Shown here piece by piece: positions 25,925 through 35,563 of a stretch of DNA of 64,000 bases. The position numbers and the translations under genes are program-made. How positions within the stretch are numbered: position 1 is the stretch's first letter; the number at the start of each line of letters is the position of its first letter. The stretch is from an uncultured Steroidobacter sp. (GTDB taxonomy: Bacteria > Pseudomonadota > Gammaproteobacteria > Steroidobacterales > Steroidobacteraceae): positions 230,081-294,080 of the forward strand of contig CALMII010000019.1 of the NCBI GenBank assembly GCA_937864115.1, given 5' to 3'. The notes under the pieces are model-generated. The model ran no database searches and was not told the DNA's origin. It saw nothing but the letters and a program-made list of their open reading frames with translations.

Positions 25925-27733
25925 TCAATGATTGTGCCTCGGCACACCAATCGTCTGCGCAATCTTCTGGTACTTCACCGCGTTCTCCAGCACCGCGCCG
26001 GTGTCGGCCTGGCCGATGGTGGCGCGTTGCATTTCCTGCCACGGCGTCTGGCTCGCGGGAATCGGATAGCCGCCCGCGGCTTCGAGCGCTTTGCGGCGCG
26101 CGTCGAGTTCTTCGTCGCTGATGAGGATGTTCGCCTCGCCGCGCTTCAGGTCGATGCGCACGCGATCGCCGGTCTTCAGCAAGGCGAGGCCACCGCCCGC
26201 CGCAGCTTCAGGCGATGCATTGAGAATCGAGGGCGAGCCCGACGTGCCCGACTGGCGACCGTCGCCGATGCACGGCAGGTTGTGGATGCCCGCCGTGATC
26301 AGGTACGCGGGCGGGCGCATGTTGACCACTTCGGCGGCGCCGGGATAACCGATCGGACCGGCGCCGCGCATGAACAGCAGCGTCGCGTCGGTGATGCCGA
26401 GCGATGGATCGTCGATGCGCTTGTGATAGTCCTCTGGTCCGTCGAATACGACCGCAGGACCTTCGAACGCATCAGGATCGTCAGGGTTCGACAGATAGCG
26501 CTCGCGGAACGGCTGCGAGATCACGCTGGTCTTCATGATCGCGGAATCGAACAGGTTGCCGCGCAGCACCGTGAAGCCGGCCTTCGACTTGAGCGGCGTG
26601 TCGAACGGACGGATCACGGCTTCCTCGGCGATGCTGGCGTCGCGGCAGTTCTCGCCGATGGACCTGCCGTTCACCGTCAGCGCCGCTTCGTTGATCAATC
26701 CCTGCTTCATGAGTTCGGACACGATCGCCGGAACGCCGCCGGCGCGGTAGTAGTCCTCGCCCAGGTATTCGCCCGCCGGCTGCAGGTTCACCAGCAGCGG
26801 AATGTCGAGCCCGTACTTCTGCCAGTCGTCGATGGCGAGTTCGACACCGATGTGGCGCGCCAGCGCATTCAGATGAATCGGCGCATTGGTCGAGCCGCCG
26901 ATCGCGGAGTTGACGCGGATCGCATTGATGAACGCCTCGCGCGTGAGGATGTCGGACGGCTTGCGATCGGCCGCCACCATTTCGACGATCTGCTTGCCGG
27001 TGAGGTACGCGCATTCCTGACGATCGCGATACGGCGCGGGAATCGCCGCCGAACCCGGCAGCGACATGCCGAGCGCTTCGGTCAGGCTGTTCATGGTCGT
27101 GGCCGTGCCCATGGTGTTGCAGTAACCGGTCGACGGCGCCGAAGACGCGACCAGCTTGATGAATCCCTGGTAGTCGATCTGGCCGGCAGCGAGCAGTTCG
27201 CGCGCGCGCCACACGATCGTGCCCGAGCCGGTGCGCTCGCCCTTGTACCAGCCATTCAGCATCGGCCCGACGGACAGCGCGATGGCGGGAATGTTCACCG
27301 TCGCCGCCGCCATCAGGCACGCGGGCGTGGTCTTGTCGCAGCCGATGGTGAGCACGACGCCGTCGAGCGGATAGCCGAACAGCACTTCCACCAGGCCGAG
27401 ATACGCGAGATTGCGATCGAGACCGGCAGTCGGACGCTTGCCCGTTTCCTGGATCGGATGCACGGGAAATTCGATGGCGATGCCGCCGGCTTCGCGGATG
27501 CCTTCGCGCACGCGTTCGGCGAGCACGAGGTGATGGCGATTGCACGGCGACAGGTCGCTGCCCGTCTGCGCGATGCCGATGATCGGTTTGCCCGACTGCA
27601 GTTCCTGCAGCGTCAGGCCGAAGTTCATGTAGCGCTCGAGATAGAGCGCGGTCATGTCGGCGTTGGCGGGATCGTCGAACCAGGCGCGCGAACGCAGGCG
27701 ACGGCCGGAGGCGGAAGAATTCGATGCTGTCAT
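25925..27733 (-). CDS. IlvD/Edd-family sugar-acid dehydratase (L-arabonate dehydratase-like)
   Basis: The 602-residue [2Fe-2S] dehydratase has three cluster cysteines: Cys64 ([12 protein letters not shown]), Cys132 ([11 protein letters not shown]) and Cys205 ([11 protein letters not shown]). The Mg site and active region follow. The spacing fits the pentonate branch (arabonate/xylonate dehydratases) rather than IlvD proper. It converts L-arabonate to L-2-keto-3-deoxyarabonate. The gene starts 31 bp after the epimerase stop, which indicates one operon. Confidence 0.9.
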   Translation of the reverse strand: MTASNSSASGRRLRSRAWFDDPANADMTALYLERYMNFGLTLQELQSGKPIIGIAQTGSDLSPCNRHHLVLAERVREGIREAGGIAIEFPVHPIQETGKRPTAGLDRNLAYLGLVEVLFGYPLDGVVLTIGCDKTTPACLMAAATVNIPAIALSVGPMLNGWYKGERTGSGTIVWRARELLAAGQIDYQGFIKLVASSAPSTGYCNTMGTATTMNSLTEALGMSLPGSAAIPAPYRDRQECAYLTGKQIVEMVAADRKPSDILTREAFINAIRVNSAIGGSTNAPIHLNALARHIGVELAIDDWQKYGLDIPLLVNLQPAGEYLGEDYYRAGGVPAIVSELMKQGLINEAALTVNGRSIGENCRDASIAEEAVIRPFDTPLKSKAGFTVLRGNLFDSAIMKTSVISQPFRERYLSNPDDPDAFEGPAVVFDGPEDYHKRIDDPSLGITDATLLFMRGAGPIGYPGAAEVVNMRPPAYLITAGIHNLPCIGDGRQSGTSGSPSILNASPEAAAGGGLALLKTGDRVRIDLKRGEANILISDEELDARRKALEAAGGYPIPASQTPWQEMQRATIGQADTGAVLENAVKYQKIAQTIGVPRHNH

Positions 27734-27764
27734 TGCAATGTCACGGTCCTGAAACGGCAGACCT

Positions 27765-28808
27765 TCAGCGGCCCGCGGTCGAGAAGCGGTAGACGATCAC
27801 GTTGGTATAAGTGTCGCCCGGATTCAGGCGCGCCGACGGAAAATCTGCGTGATTCGGCGAATCCGGAAACACCTGCGGTTCCAGGCACAGCGCATCGCCC
27901 TGGCGATGGATGCGACCGCCCTTGCCGATGCTGGTGCCGTCGAGGAAGTTGCCCGAATAGAACTGCACGGCCGGCGCGGCGGTCAGCAACTCCATCACGC
28001 GTCCGGAGGCCGGATCTTCGAGCTTCGCCGCCCGCCGCAGCGTGCCCGCCTCGTCGCGCAGGACGTAGTTGTGATCGTAGCCGCGACCGAAGCGGATCTG
28101 CTCGTCGTGGCCGTCGCGCACGCGTTCGCCGATCGCGCGCGGCTGGCGGAAATCGAACGGTGTGCCGGCGACGTTGCGGCGTTCGCCCGTCGGGATCAGC
28201 GTGGCATCGACCGGCGTGTACGCATCCGCGAGCAATGTCAGGCGATGGCCGAGAATGTCGCCGCCGCCGGCGAGATTGAAGTAGCTGTGATTGGTGAGGT
28301 TGAGCACGGTCGGCTTGTCGGTGGTCGCCCTGTACTCCAGGCTCAGCTCGTTTTTCTCGTTCAACGAATACGTCGCCGTGACCTCGAGCGTGCCGGGAAA
28401 ACCGCCGTCGCCGTCCGGACTCACATGGCTCAGCGCGACGCTCGCCGGCGAACCGCTGTTCACTGCATCGATCTTCCACACGGCCTTGTCGAACCCTTTC
28501 ACGCCGCCGTGCAGATGGTTCGGGCCGTCGTTGGCGGCGAGCTGGTAGGACTTGCCGTCGAGCGAGAACCGGCCGCCGCGGATGCGATTGGCATAGCGGC
28601 CCACGGTCGCACCGAAGTACTGCGGCTTCGCAAGATATTCGGCCGCCGTGGCGTAGCCGAGGACGACATCACCCGGCTTGCCGTTGCGATCGGGCACCTG
28701 CAGCGACTGGAGAGCCGCCCCCAGCGCGATGATGCGGGCGCAGATGCGCCCGTTGGACAGCTCGACGGCGTCGATCGCCGTTCCGTCCGCCAGTTTGCCG
28801 AACTCCAC
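27765..28808 (-). CDS. Aldose 1-epimerase (galactose mutarotase family)
   Basis: The 347-residue beta-sandwich epimerase interconverts alpha and beta anomers so that arabinose or galactose can be oxidised by the 1-dehydrogenase. Family signatures are [16 protein letters not shown] (about residue 78), the catalytic His in [12 protein letters not shown] (about residue 175), and the catalytic Glu region near [17 protein letters not shown] at the C-terminus. I place the start at GTG 28808. The longer open frame uses TTG at 28850 and would run through operator site 3. It is the first gene of the minus-strand arabinose operon. Confidence 0.88.
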   Translation of the reverse strand: MEFGKLADGTAIDAVELSNGRICARIIALGAALQSLQVPDRNGKPGDVVLGYATAAEYLAKPQYFGATVGRYANRIRGGRFSLDGKSYQLAANDGPNHLHGGVKGFDKAVWKIDAVNSGSPASVALSHVSPDGDGGFPGTLEVTATYSLNEKNELSLEYRATTDKPTVLNLTNHSYFNLAGGGDILGHRLTLLADAYTPVDATLIPTGERRNVAGTPFDFRQPRAIGERVRDGHDEQIRFGRGYDHNYVLRDEAGTLRRAAKLEDPASGRVMELLTAAPAVQFYSGNFLDGTSIGKGGRIHRQGDALCLEPQVFPDSPNHADFPSARLNPGDTYTNVIVYRFSTAGR

Positions 28809-28820
28809 AAGCAGCCCCGG

Positions 28821-28842
28821 ATCAAAATAACTCAGACAAAAT
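28821..28842 (-). promoter_or_regulatory. Candidate GntR operator, site 3 (epimerase operon)
   Basis: Read on the minus strand, TTTTGTCTGAGTTATTTTGA matches site 2 over TTGTCTGAGTTAT. It lies 13-34 bp ahead of the proposed GTG start, which supports the shorter epimerase start and puts this operon under the same regulator. Confidence 0.65.
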
Positions 28843-28880
28843 GGCACCAAACCCGATCGGAGACAAGAGGCTCCTTTCTT

Positions 28881-28943
28881 CTGTAGGTCAGGCTTCAGCC
28901 TGACTCCTCAAGAGGCCGGCTGAAGCGGCCCCACAGGAAGAGA
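28881..28943. repeat. REP-like palindrome pair (locus 9)
   Basis: Hairpin A (GTAGGTCAGGCTTCAGCCTG) and a slightly decayed hairpin B (GGCCGGCTGAAGCGGCC) lie between divergent genes. Confidence 0.8.
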
Positions 28944-28985
28944 AGAAGTATTCTTCGGCGACCCGTCCGCTTCCCGAGGTTGCCC

Positions 28986-29975
28986 ATGGCGATTGCCGAT
29001 TCCCTGCGCCGTTCGCTGCGATTGCCCGTGATCGGATCGCCGCTGTTCATGGTCTCCTCGCCCGAACTGGTCATCGCACAGTGCAAGGCGGGCATCGTCG
29101 GCGCATTCCCCGCGCTGAATGCACGGCCGGAACCGGCGCTGGAGGAATGGCTGATCCGCATCCGCGCCGAACTGGACGCGTATCGAAGCGAACACCCCGG
29201 CCGTCGCGTCGCGCCGTTCGCGGTCAACCAGATCGTGCACGGCTCCAACAACCGCCTCGCCCACGACATCGAAGTCTGCGTGCGCCACAAGGTGCCGATC
29301 TGGATCACCAGCCTGCAGGCGCCCGATGCCGTGGTCGAGGCGGCGCACTCCTACGGCGGACTCGTCTATCACGACGTCACCAACATCAAGCACGCCAGGC
29401 GCGCGCTGCAGGCGGGTGTCGACGGACTGATCCTGGTATGCACCGGCGCTGGCGGTCATGCGGGCGCGCTGTCGCCGTTCGCACTGCTCACTGCGGTACG
29501 CGAGTTCTACGACGGCACCATCATTCTTTCCGGTGCGATCTCCACCGGCGCCGGCATTCTCGCGGCGCAGGCGCTCGGCGCGGACTTCGCCTACATGGGC
29601 ACACGCTTCATCGCCAGCAGGGAAGCGAACGCCGTCGATGCCTACAAGCAGGCCATCGTCGACAGCCATGCCGAGGACATCGTCTACACCAACCTCTTCA
29701 CCGGCGTGCACGGCAACTACCTGCGATCGAGTATCGTCAATGCGGGCCTGGATCCTGACGCGCTGCCCGAAGCCGACAAGAGCAGGATGAACTTCGCCAG
29801 CGGCGGCGGGCAGAAGGCAAAAGCCTGGCGCGACATCTGGGGCAGCGGCCAGAGCGTCGCCGGCATCCACGACGTGCCGCCGGTCAGCGAACTCGTGGAT
29901 CGGCTGGAAGCGGAGTACGTCGCGGCGCGGGAGCAACTGCAGCGCGATGCCAGCGGCTGGTCACGCGATGGGTGA
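28986..29975 (+). CDS. Nitronate monooxygenase (2-nitropropane dioxygenase family)
   Basis: The 329-residue FMN-dependent TIM-barrel enzyme oxidises alkyl nitronates. Family motifs are PVIGSPLFMVSSPELV at the N-terminus, the FMN-phosphate region LVCTGAGGHAGALSPFALL (about residue 155), and IILSGAISTGAGILAAQALG followed by DFAYMGTRF (about 180-205). The ATG at 28986 is preceded by GAGG; a TTG six bases earlier is less likely. It stands alone between a REP locus and the VOC gene, and its natural substrate (for example propionate 3-nitronate) is not evident from context. Confidence 0.88.
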   Translation: MAIADSLRRSLRLPVIGSPLFMVSSPELVIAQCKAGIVGAFPALNARPEPALEEWLIRIRAELDAYRSEHPGRRVAPFAVNQIVHGSNNRLAHDIEVCVRHKVPIWITSLQAPDAVVEAAHSYGGLVYHDVTNIKHARRALQAGVDGLILVCTGAGGHAGALSPFALLTAVREFYDGTIILSGAISTGAGILAAQALGADFAYMGTRFIASREANAVDAYKQAIVDSHAEDIVYTNLFTGVHGNYLRSSIVNAGLDPDALPEADKSRMNFASGGGQKAKAWRDIWGSGQSVAGIHDVPPVSELVDRLEAEYVAAREQLQRDASGWSRDG

Positions 29976-30085
29976 CACGGAAAATTCCTGACTTCTCATT
30001 TTTCACTTCATTGTCGGATCCCGCCTCGCCACTTCGTCATTCTTCCTGACAGCCCCATCCATCGACGCACGAACGGAGACCGACA

Positions 30086-30562
30086 ATGGCCAGGAATGCG
30101 ATTTGCCTCTGGTACGACGACGCCGCCGAAGAAGCCGCGCGGTTCTATGCCCGGACTTTTCCTGACAGCGCCGTGACTGCGGTCCACCGCGCCCCCGGCG
30201 ACTATCCGGACGGCAAGGAAGGACAGGTGCTCACGGTCGATTTCACCGTGGTCGGCGTGCCCTGCATCGGCCTCAACGGCGGCCCGACCTTCAAGCACAG
30301 CGAAGCGTTTTCGTTCCAGATCATCACCGAAGACCAGGCCGAGACCGACCGCTACTGGAATGCCATCGTCGGCAATGGCGGCACCGAAAGCGCCTGCGGC
30401 TGGTGCAAGGACAAATGGGGCCTGTCCTGGCAGATCACGCCGCGCGTACTGATCGAAGCCGTCACCAGTTCCGATCGTGCCGTCGCGAAACGCGCCTTCG
30501 ATGCCATGATGAAAATGGGAAAGATCGATGTCGCTGCGATCGAAGCGGCGCGACGCGGGTAG
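30086..30562 (+). CDS. PhnB-like VOC-family protein
   Basis: The 158-residue protein has the paired beta-alpha-beta-beta-beta fold of the PhnB/3-demethylubiquinone methyltransferase-like group (PF06983). The opening ICLWYDDAAEEAARFYARTF is followed by a long central strand and the CGWCKDKWGLSWQITPRVL block near residue 105. The C-terminal helix begins KRAFDAMMKMGKID. GGAGA precedes the ATG. No catalytic function is known for most members. It is complete, in contrast to the two VOC remnants elsewhere in the window. Confidence 0.85.
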   Translation: MARNAICLWYDDAAEEAARFYARTFPDSAVTAVHRAPGDYPDGKEGQVLTVDFTVVGVPCIGLNGGPTFKHSEAFSFQIITEDQAETDRYWNAIVGNGGTESACGWCKDKWGLSWQITPRVLIEAVTSSDRAVAKRAFDAMMKMGKIDVAAIEAARRG

Positions 30563-30575
30563 CCGGCGTCTGGCT

Positions 30576-31709
30576 TCAACGAACCTTCATCGCAGCACCG
30601 ATGAATCCAATGATCGCCATGAACACCGCGGTGATGAAGAAGGCCACTGAAAGCGACCATTGCTGGGCAACGAAGCCGATCAACGCCGGACCCATGAGGA
30701 CTCCGGCATAGCCCATCGTCGTCACGGCCGGGATCGCGATGCTGTGCGGGACGCTGGTTTGCTGTCCGGCATAGGTAAACATGACCGGGACGATGTTCGC
30801 GCATCCCGTTCCCATCAAGGCGAAGCCGACGAGACTGGCGCCGAAGTCGGCCATCCCGATGACCAGCAGCAAACCGGCGCTTGCGGTGATGCCGCCGACC
30901 AGAACGGTCCGCGCACGGCCGAGACGATCGACGATGCCGTCGCCGAGCAGCCGCACGACGGTCATCGCCAGATTGAATGCCACGAAGCCCCATCCCGCAT
31001 GCGACAGATCGACCGATCGCACTTCATGCAGGAACACGGCGCTCCAGTCGAGCATGGCGCCTTCGGCCAGGAACGAGACGAAACAGACCAGTCCGATCAG
31101 GATCACCACGCCCCTGGGCAACGCGAACACGGGCTCTCCTCGCGGCGCCCGCTCCGAACGCCACGCGCGCATCGATGGCAGCGCGATCGCGATGGCACAG
31201 AGCGACGCGATGATCGTTGTCGTGACGATACCTGCTCCCAGCGACAGCAGCAGCGCAGCGCCGGCGGCTCCGGCCAGGCCACCGATGCTGTAGAACGCAT
31301 GAAATCCCGACATCATCGAGCGGCCTGATTCACGCTCCACCGCGATTGCCTGGATGTTCATCACGCAGTCCATCCCGCCGATGGCGGCACCGAACATCAG
31401 GAGGACCAGGCCGATCGCGAAGGGCGTCGCGACGACGGCCAGCATGGGCAAGGCCAGCACCATGATCGTCGCTGTCGCGACCATCACCGGTCTGCAGCCA
31501 TACCGTGCGGCCAGCACTCCGGAGATCGGCATGGCCGCCAGCGAACCCAGACCCAGGCACAGAAGCAGCAACCCGAGCGTGGCATCGTCGAGCGACGCGC
31601 GTTCCTTGGCGAACGGCACCAGCGGCGCCCAGCACGCAATGATGAAGCCGGGAATGAAGAACGCGGAACGGGTAGCGAGTTGCTGCAGTCGCCGGTGATC
31701 GACAGTCAT
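30576..31709 (-). CDS. MFS transporter (YbjJ-like)
   Basis: The 377-residue protein has about 12 predicted helices with Gly/Ala-rich packing motifs (GLGSLAAMPISGVLAARYG, GFHAFYSIGGLAGAAGAALL, DRLGRARTVLVGG). It looks like the small YbjJ/FucP-side MFS group, possibly sugar or drug exporters; no substrate can be assigned. The start at 31709 lies just before the first helix, and the frame further upstream is GC-rich non-coding sequence. It is convergent with the PhnB-like gene. Confidence 0.83.
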   Translation of the reverse strand: MTVDHRRLQQLATRSAFFIPGFIIACWAPLVPFAKERASLDDATLGLLLLCLGLGSLAAMPISGVLAARYGCRPVMVATATIMVLALPMLAVVATPFAIGLVLLMFGAAIGGMDCVMNIQAIAVERESGRSMMSGFHAFYSIGGLAGAAGAALLLSLGAGIVTTTIIASLCAIAIALPSMRAWRSERAPRGEPVFALPRGVVILIGLVCFVSFLAEGAMLDWSAVFLHEVRSVDLSHAGWGFVAFNLAMTVVRLLGDGIVDRLGRARTVLVGGITASAGLLLVIGMADFGASLVGFALMGTGCANIVPVMFTYAGQQTSVPHSIAIPAVTTMGYAGVLMGPALIGFVAQQWSLSVAFFITAVFMAIIGFIGAAMKVR

Positions 31710-31810
31710 GGACCCGACCCTACCCGATGACGAGGCAACGTGTCCGTTCTTGTTCGTCGCCTCGCGGCCCACTAGCATGCGGACTGCGGCAGCCAATGCA
31801 GGCTCATCCC

Positions 31811-32959
31811 ATGAAAAGCGCAACCTCCTCACGATCCGGAAGACGTTCGCCCGCGGGCCTGCTCGCTGTGGCGTGGAGTCTCGCGGCAATCCCCTTTGCT
31901 CCGGCCGGCGCGCAAGCGCCGGCAAAGGCCCCGGACAAACCCTGGGTCGTGCCGCGCACTTTCGATGGAAAACCCGACCTGCAGGGCAACTGGAGCAATG
32001 AAACCCAGACGCCTTTCGAACGGATGGGCAATCAGGGACCGACGCTGACCGACGAACAGGCGGCCGCGCTCGAAAAGCGCGCTCACGACGTCGAGGAATT
32101 CCGCGATCGACCGACGGAACCCGGAGAAGTGGCAGTCAAGGGAGGCAGCAACGAACTGGCGGACGTGCCGGGAGAACCGACATTCGTCGAGCGACTCGCG
32201 CAGGCGGCCGGCGGCGTGGTCGGCGGCTACAACGGTTTCTGGCTGGACCCGGGTCACAGAGTCATTCGTATCGACGGCGTCGCGCGCAGTTCCATCATCG
32301 TCGATCCAGCCAACGGCCGCCTGCCGCCGCTGACCGCCGCAGCCCGACAGCGCACGTCGGAACGCATGGCGCTGGCGAAGCAGTCGGGCGAGTTCGACGG
32401 CCCGGAAGTGAGATCGCTCTCCGACCGCTGCATCACTTCATTCGGATCGAACGCCGGCCCGCCGATGCTGCCGAACTACTTCTACAACAACAACTACACC
32501 ATCGTGCAGACGAAGGACCATGTCCTGATCATGACGGAGATGATCCACGACGCGCGCATCATCCGGCTGGGAGCCACCCAACACGCTCCGGCGCAGGTTC
32601 GTCCCTGGTTCGGCGATTCGATAGGACATTGGGAAGGCGACACGCTCGTGGTCGAAACGACGAACATTCATCCGACGCAGCTGGCGCAGGCCTCGCCGTT
32701 GGGACCCTATCGTGGCGCTTCCGATCAGCTGAAGGTGACGGAACGGTTCACCCGCACGGGTCCCGATGTGATCCTCTATCGCTTCACGGTCGAGGACCCG
32801 GCGACATTCACCGCGCCGTACACCGGCGAACTGCCCTTCAACCGCATCGACGAGCCGATCTACGAATACGCATGCCACGAAGGGAACTACGCGCTGCCGG
32901 GCATCCTCGCGGGGGCACGCGAGGAGGAACGGGCCCGGACGGAACAGAAGAAGCCATAG
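31811..32959 (+). CDS. Secreted protein of the 'PDGKPDLxGxW' family, paralogue 1
   Basis: The 382-residue exported protein has a signal peptide (about residues 1-36, ending APAGAQA). It shares a mature layout with the product of 57429-58301: TFDGKPDLQGNW at the mature N-terminus, then NNNYTIVQTKDHVLIMTEM, GHWEGDTLVVETTNI, and LKVTERFTRTGPDVILYRFT followed by VEDP. The family is frequent in environmental proteobacteria and acidobacteria but has no established biochemistry. A beta-rich periplasmic fold is likely. It stands alone, convergent with an ankyrin protein. Confidence 0.75.
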   Translation: MKSATSSRSGRRSPAGLLAVAWSLAAIPFAPAGAQAPAKAPDKPWVVPRTFDGKPDLQGNWSNETQTPFERMGNQGPTLTDEQAAALEKRAHDVEEFRDRPTEPGEVAVKGGSNELADVPGEPTFVERLAQAAGGVVGGYNGFWLDPGHRVIRIDGVARSSIIVDPANGRLPPLTAAARQRTSERMALAKQSGEFDGPEVRSLSDRCITSFGSNAGPPMLPNYFYNNNYTIVQTKDHVLIMTEMIHDARIIRLGATQHAPAQVRPWFGDSIGHWEGDTLVVETTNIHPTQLAQASPLGPYRGASDQLKVTERFTRTGPDVILYRFTVEDPATFTAPYTGELPFNRIDEPIYEYACHEGNYALPGILAGAREEERARTEQKKP

Positions 32960-32997
32960 CGGACGCGTTTCCCAAAGTGGCGAATCAGGGCGGCGAA

Positions 32998-33762
32998 TCA
33001 GCGCGCCGCCGTCAGCATTGCCACCATCGCTGCATTGCCGCTCTTGCGGGCGCGCTCCACGGAATTGAGACCATCGGCACTTTTGCGCAGCGGCTGCGCG
33101 CCGGCGGCCAGCAGGAGCCGCGCAACTTCCACGCGATCCTGCGCAGTCGACTGCGACCACACCGGCGCGCGAGCGACGGCGTAGTCGATCGCGGTGAACC
33201 TGCCGTCGTTGGCGAAGTTGGGCGAAGCGCCGGCATCGAGCAGCACCTTCGCCACGTCCGGCGCACCCGCTTCTGCGGCGATCATGAGCGCGGAAACACG
33301 CGTGGGGCCGCGGCTCACCATCACATCGAAATCCGGATGACTCGCTGCGATCAGTCGCAGCACGATCATCGCCTCGGCGCGCTTCGCGGGTTCGGGTTCG
33401 TCGACGCGGCCAGTGAGCCGTGCACCGTTCATGGCAAAGAAGGCCGCGGTCAACGCGTTGCCGATCGCACCGTCGACCGCACGCCGGTTCGGATCTGCGC
33501 CGTGCTCCAGCAACAGCTTGACGGCCAGCGGCTTGGTCGACATCGCCGCAACGATCAGCGGCGTGCGTCCGTCGCCCAGATCGGCGTTCACGTCGGCACC
33601 GGCCTGAATGGCCGAACGCGCCAGCGCGACATCACTCGACACGATCGCGATGGACAACTGTTCGTTGGCCGACGCATGCGCGACCGCACGGGGGGCGACA
33701 GTCGCAGCGAGAATCAGCGCGATGAAGATAGGCAGGAAGGTTGAACGCACGGGAAGCTCCAT
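32998..33762 (-). CDS. Exported ankyrin-repeat protein
   Basis: The 254-residue protein has an N-terminal signal (about residues 1-29, FIALILAATVAPRAVA) and four to five ankyrin repeats. Typical helices are DGRTPLIVAAMSTKPLAVKL and then LLEHGADPN (about 65-95), VSALMIAAEAGAPDVAKVLL followed by DAGASPN (about 155-185), and GLNSVERARKSGNAAMVAML at the end. It should act as a periplasmic protein-binding scaffold. No catalase or other partner gene is adjacent. Confidence 0.82.
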   Translation of the reverse strand: MELPVRSTFLPIFIALILAATVAPRAVAHASANEQLSIAIVSSDVALARSAIQAGADVNADLGDGRTPLIVAAMSTKPLAVKLLLEHGADPNRRAVDGAIGNALTAAFFAMNGARLTGRVDEPEPAKRAEAMIVLRLIAASHPDFDVMVSRGPTRVSALMIAAEAGAPDVAKVLLDAGASPNFANDGRFTAIDYAVARAPVWSQSTAQDRVEVARLLLAAGAQPLRKSADGLNSVERARKSGNAAMVAMLTAAR

Positions 33763-34073
33763 ACATCGACGAGGGGACTGTATGCATGATCGATGCGGCG
33801 GCGCATCGATGCATCGCCCGGAGGAGCCACGGCGCGCAGGCCGCCGGAGCCAGCGTCCGGTTCCCCTTCTTCCTGTGGGGCCGGCTTCAGCCGGCCAGAC
33901 TAACGAGTCAGGCTGAAGCCTGACCTACAGAAGCCTGACCTACACAAGAGGCAGATGAGCGTTGTACACACTCGCTCTGCGCCACTGTACCGGCGCAGGC
34001 GCCGCGATTCTGGCGCTACGTCCCGGCGCGACTCTCCCGTAAGCTGCCCGCTTACCCTCTCCTGAGCGATCCC
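33763..34073. other. Divergent intergenic region holding REP locus 10
   Basis: This 311-bp gap between the ankyrin and aminotransferase genes holds hairpins B and A of the REP family plus a duplicated A end at 33870-33945. The remaining bases before the aminotransferase (about 33960-34073) probably hold its promoter, but no clear -35/-10 pair could be named. Confidence 0.6.
33870..33945. repeat. REP-like palindrome pair (locus 10)
   Basis: GGCCGGCTTCAGCCGGCC followed by AGTCAGGCTGAAGCCTGACC and a partial second A end (AAGCCTGACCTACA), again a short duplication at a REP edge. Confidence 0.85.
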
Positions 34074-35255
34074 ATGACCTGGACTCTCTCGCAGCGCGCG
34101 CAAAAGCTCACCAGCTCGGCCATCCGCGAAATCCTCAAAGTCACCGAACGGCCCGACGTGATTTCCTTCGCCGGCGGTCTGCCTTCCGCGGCGACGTTTC
34201 CGGTCGAGCAGATTCGTCGTGCCTGCGATTCGATCCTCACGCAGGCGCCGTCGCCGGCATTGCAGTACGGGCCGACGGAAGGCTACCTGCCGCTGCGCGA
34301 GTGGGTCGTGCAGCGTCACGCCCGCCACGGCGTTCGCATCGATGTCGATCAGGTGATGATCACGACAGGCTCGCAGCAGGCGCTCGATCTGCTCGGCAAG
34401 GTGCTGATCGATGTCGACAGCCGCGTGCTGGTGGAAACACCGACGTACCTCGGTGCGCTGCAATCGTTCTCGCTGTCGGAGCCGGCGTTCGTGTCCGTGC
34501 CGTCGGACGATCAGGGACCGCTCACGACCGCGATGACCCGCGAGCTCACCGACGGCGGACGCTTCATGTATTGCCTGCCGAATTTCCAGAATCCCACCGG
34601 CCGGCGCATGCCGGTGCAGCGTCGCAAGGATCTGATCGAGACGGCGGCGCAAGCCGGCCTGCTGCTGGTCGAAGACGATCCCTACGGCGCGCTTTCGTAT
34701 CGCGGCGAACAATTGCCGAGCCTGTGGTCGATGAATCCGGATGGCGTCGTGCACATGGGATCGTTCTCGAAGGTGTTCGCGCCTGGCCTGCGCGTCGGCT
34801 ACCTGATCGCGCCGACCGAACTGGCGCGCAAACTGGTGCAGGCCAAACAGGCCGCCGATCTGCACACCCCCAGTTTCACGCAGCGCATCGTGCACGAAGT
34901 CATCAAGGACGGTTTTCTCGACCAGCACATTCCGAAGATCCGCGAACTCTATGCGCATCAGTGCCGCACCATGCTCGATGCCATGCAGCAGCACTTCCCG
35001 CAGGGCTGCGCCTGGAACGAGCCCGAAGGCGGCATGTTCATCTGGGTGCGGCTGCCGCAACACATCGACACGATGCAGCTCCTCGACAAGGCCATCGCCG
35101 AGGAAAAGATCGCCTTCGTCCCCGGCGCACCGTTCTTCGCCAACGATCCGCAGCACAACACCCTGCGGCTGTCGTTCGTCACGGTGCCGAAGGAGAAGAT
35201 CGAAGACGGCATCGCACGGCTCGGCAGGCTGATTGCGCGCGAATGCGCCCGGTGA
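34074..35255 (+). CDS. PLP-dependent aminotransferase, fold type I (2-aminoadipate/MocR-like class)
   Basis: The 393-residue enzyme is of the LysN/2-aminoadipate and aromatic-type aminotransferase group. SFAGGLPSAATFP is near residue 31, TTGSQQALDL near 98, PNFQNPTGRRM near 169, and DDPYGALSY near 201. The PLP Schiff-base lysine is Lys233 in MGSFSKVFAPGLRVGY. It lacks a GntR DNA-binding domain, so it is an enzyme and not a MocR regulator. The substrate is probably a branched, aromatic or 2-aminoadipate-type amino acid and cannot be fixed from sequence. The next gene follows after 58 bp. Confidence 0.88.
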   Translation: MTWTLSQRAQKLTSSAIREILKVTERPDVISFAGGLPSAATFPVEQIRRACDSILTQAPSPALQYGPTEGYLPLREWVVQRHARHGVRIDVDQVMITTGSQQALDLLGKVLIDVDSRVLVETPTYLGALQSFSLSEPAFVSVPSDDQGPLTTAMTRELTDGGRFMYCLPNFQNPTGRRMPVQRRKDLIETAAQAGLLLVEDDPYGALSYRGEQLPSLWSMNPDGVVHMGSFSKVFAPGLRVGYLIAPTELARKLVQAKQAADLHTPSFTQRIVHEVIKDGFLDQHIPKIRELYAHQCRTMLDAMQQHFPQGCAWNEPEGGMFIWVRLPQHIDTMQLLDKAIAEEKIAFVPGAPFFANDPQHNTLRLSFVTVPKEKIEDGIARLGRLIARECAR

Positions 35256-35313
35256 TACGAATCCTCCTGGCCCGACACCCTTCCAGGCGAAATCCGTTCC
35301 GGAGAACATCGTG

Positions 35314-35556
35314 ATGAATGTCGACTTCGTCCATCGCTTCCTGCTCTGGTCGCTGGCGCTCAACTACGCCGTCCTGTTCGTCTGGTTTTTCGTGTTCGTT
35401 TTCGCGCGAGGCTGGCTGCAGCGCCTGCACGGCCGATGGTTCCGGCTGTCGGACGCCTCGTTCGATGCCATCCACTACGGCGGCATGGCGGCATACAAGC
35501 TCGCGATTCTGTTCTTCAACCTCGTGCCGTTTGTGGTCCTCTGCCTTGCCGGCTGA
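35314..35556 (+). CDS. Small membrane protein of the DUF6868 type
   Basis: The 80-residue protein has two hydrophobic helices (ALNYAVLFVWFFVFVFARGW and AAYKLAILFFNLVPFVVLCL) separated by RLHGRWFRLSDASFDAIHYG. This pattern is seen in short uncharacterised proteins of the DUF6868 group. The ATG at 35314 follows GGAG; a GTG immediately before it is an alternative. It sits between the aminotransferase and the endonuclease gene, spaced like an operon. No function is known. Confidence 0.7.
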   Translation: MNVDFVHRFLLWSLALNYAVLFVWFFVFVFARGWLQRLHGRWFRLSDASFDAIHYGGMAAYKLAILFFNLVPFVVLCLAG

Positions 35557-35563
35557 TGCGTAG

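Noticed and set aside
25928..28279. A 783-codon plus-strand open frame
   Set aside because: Antisense to the IlvD-type dehydratase and epimerase genes, with composition and lack of motifs showing a shadow frame.
27765..28850. Longer epimerase starting at TTG 28850
   Set aside because: The added residues precede the conserved fold and contain operator site 3; GTG 28808 fits the family N-terminus better.
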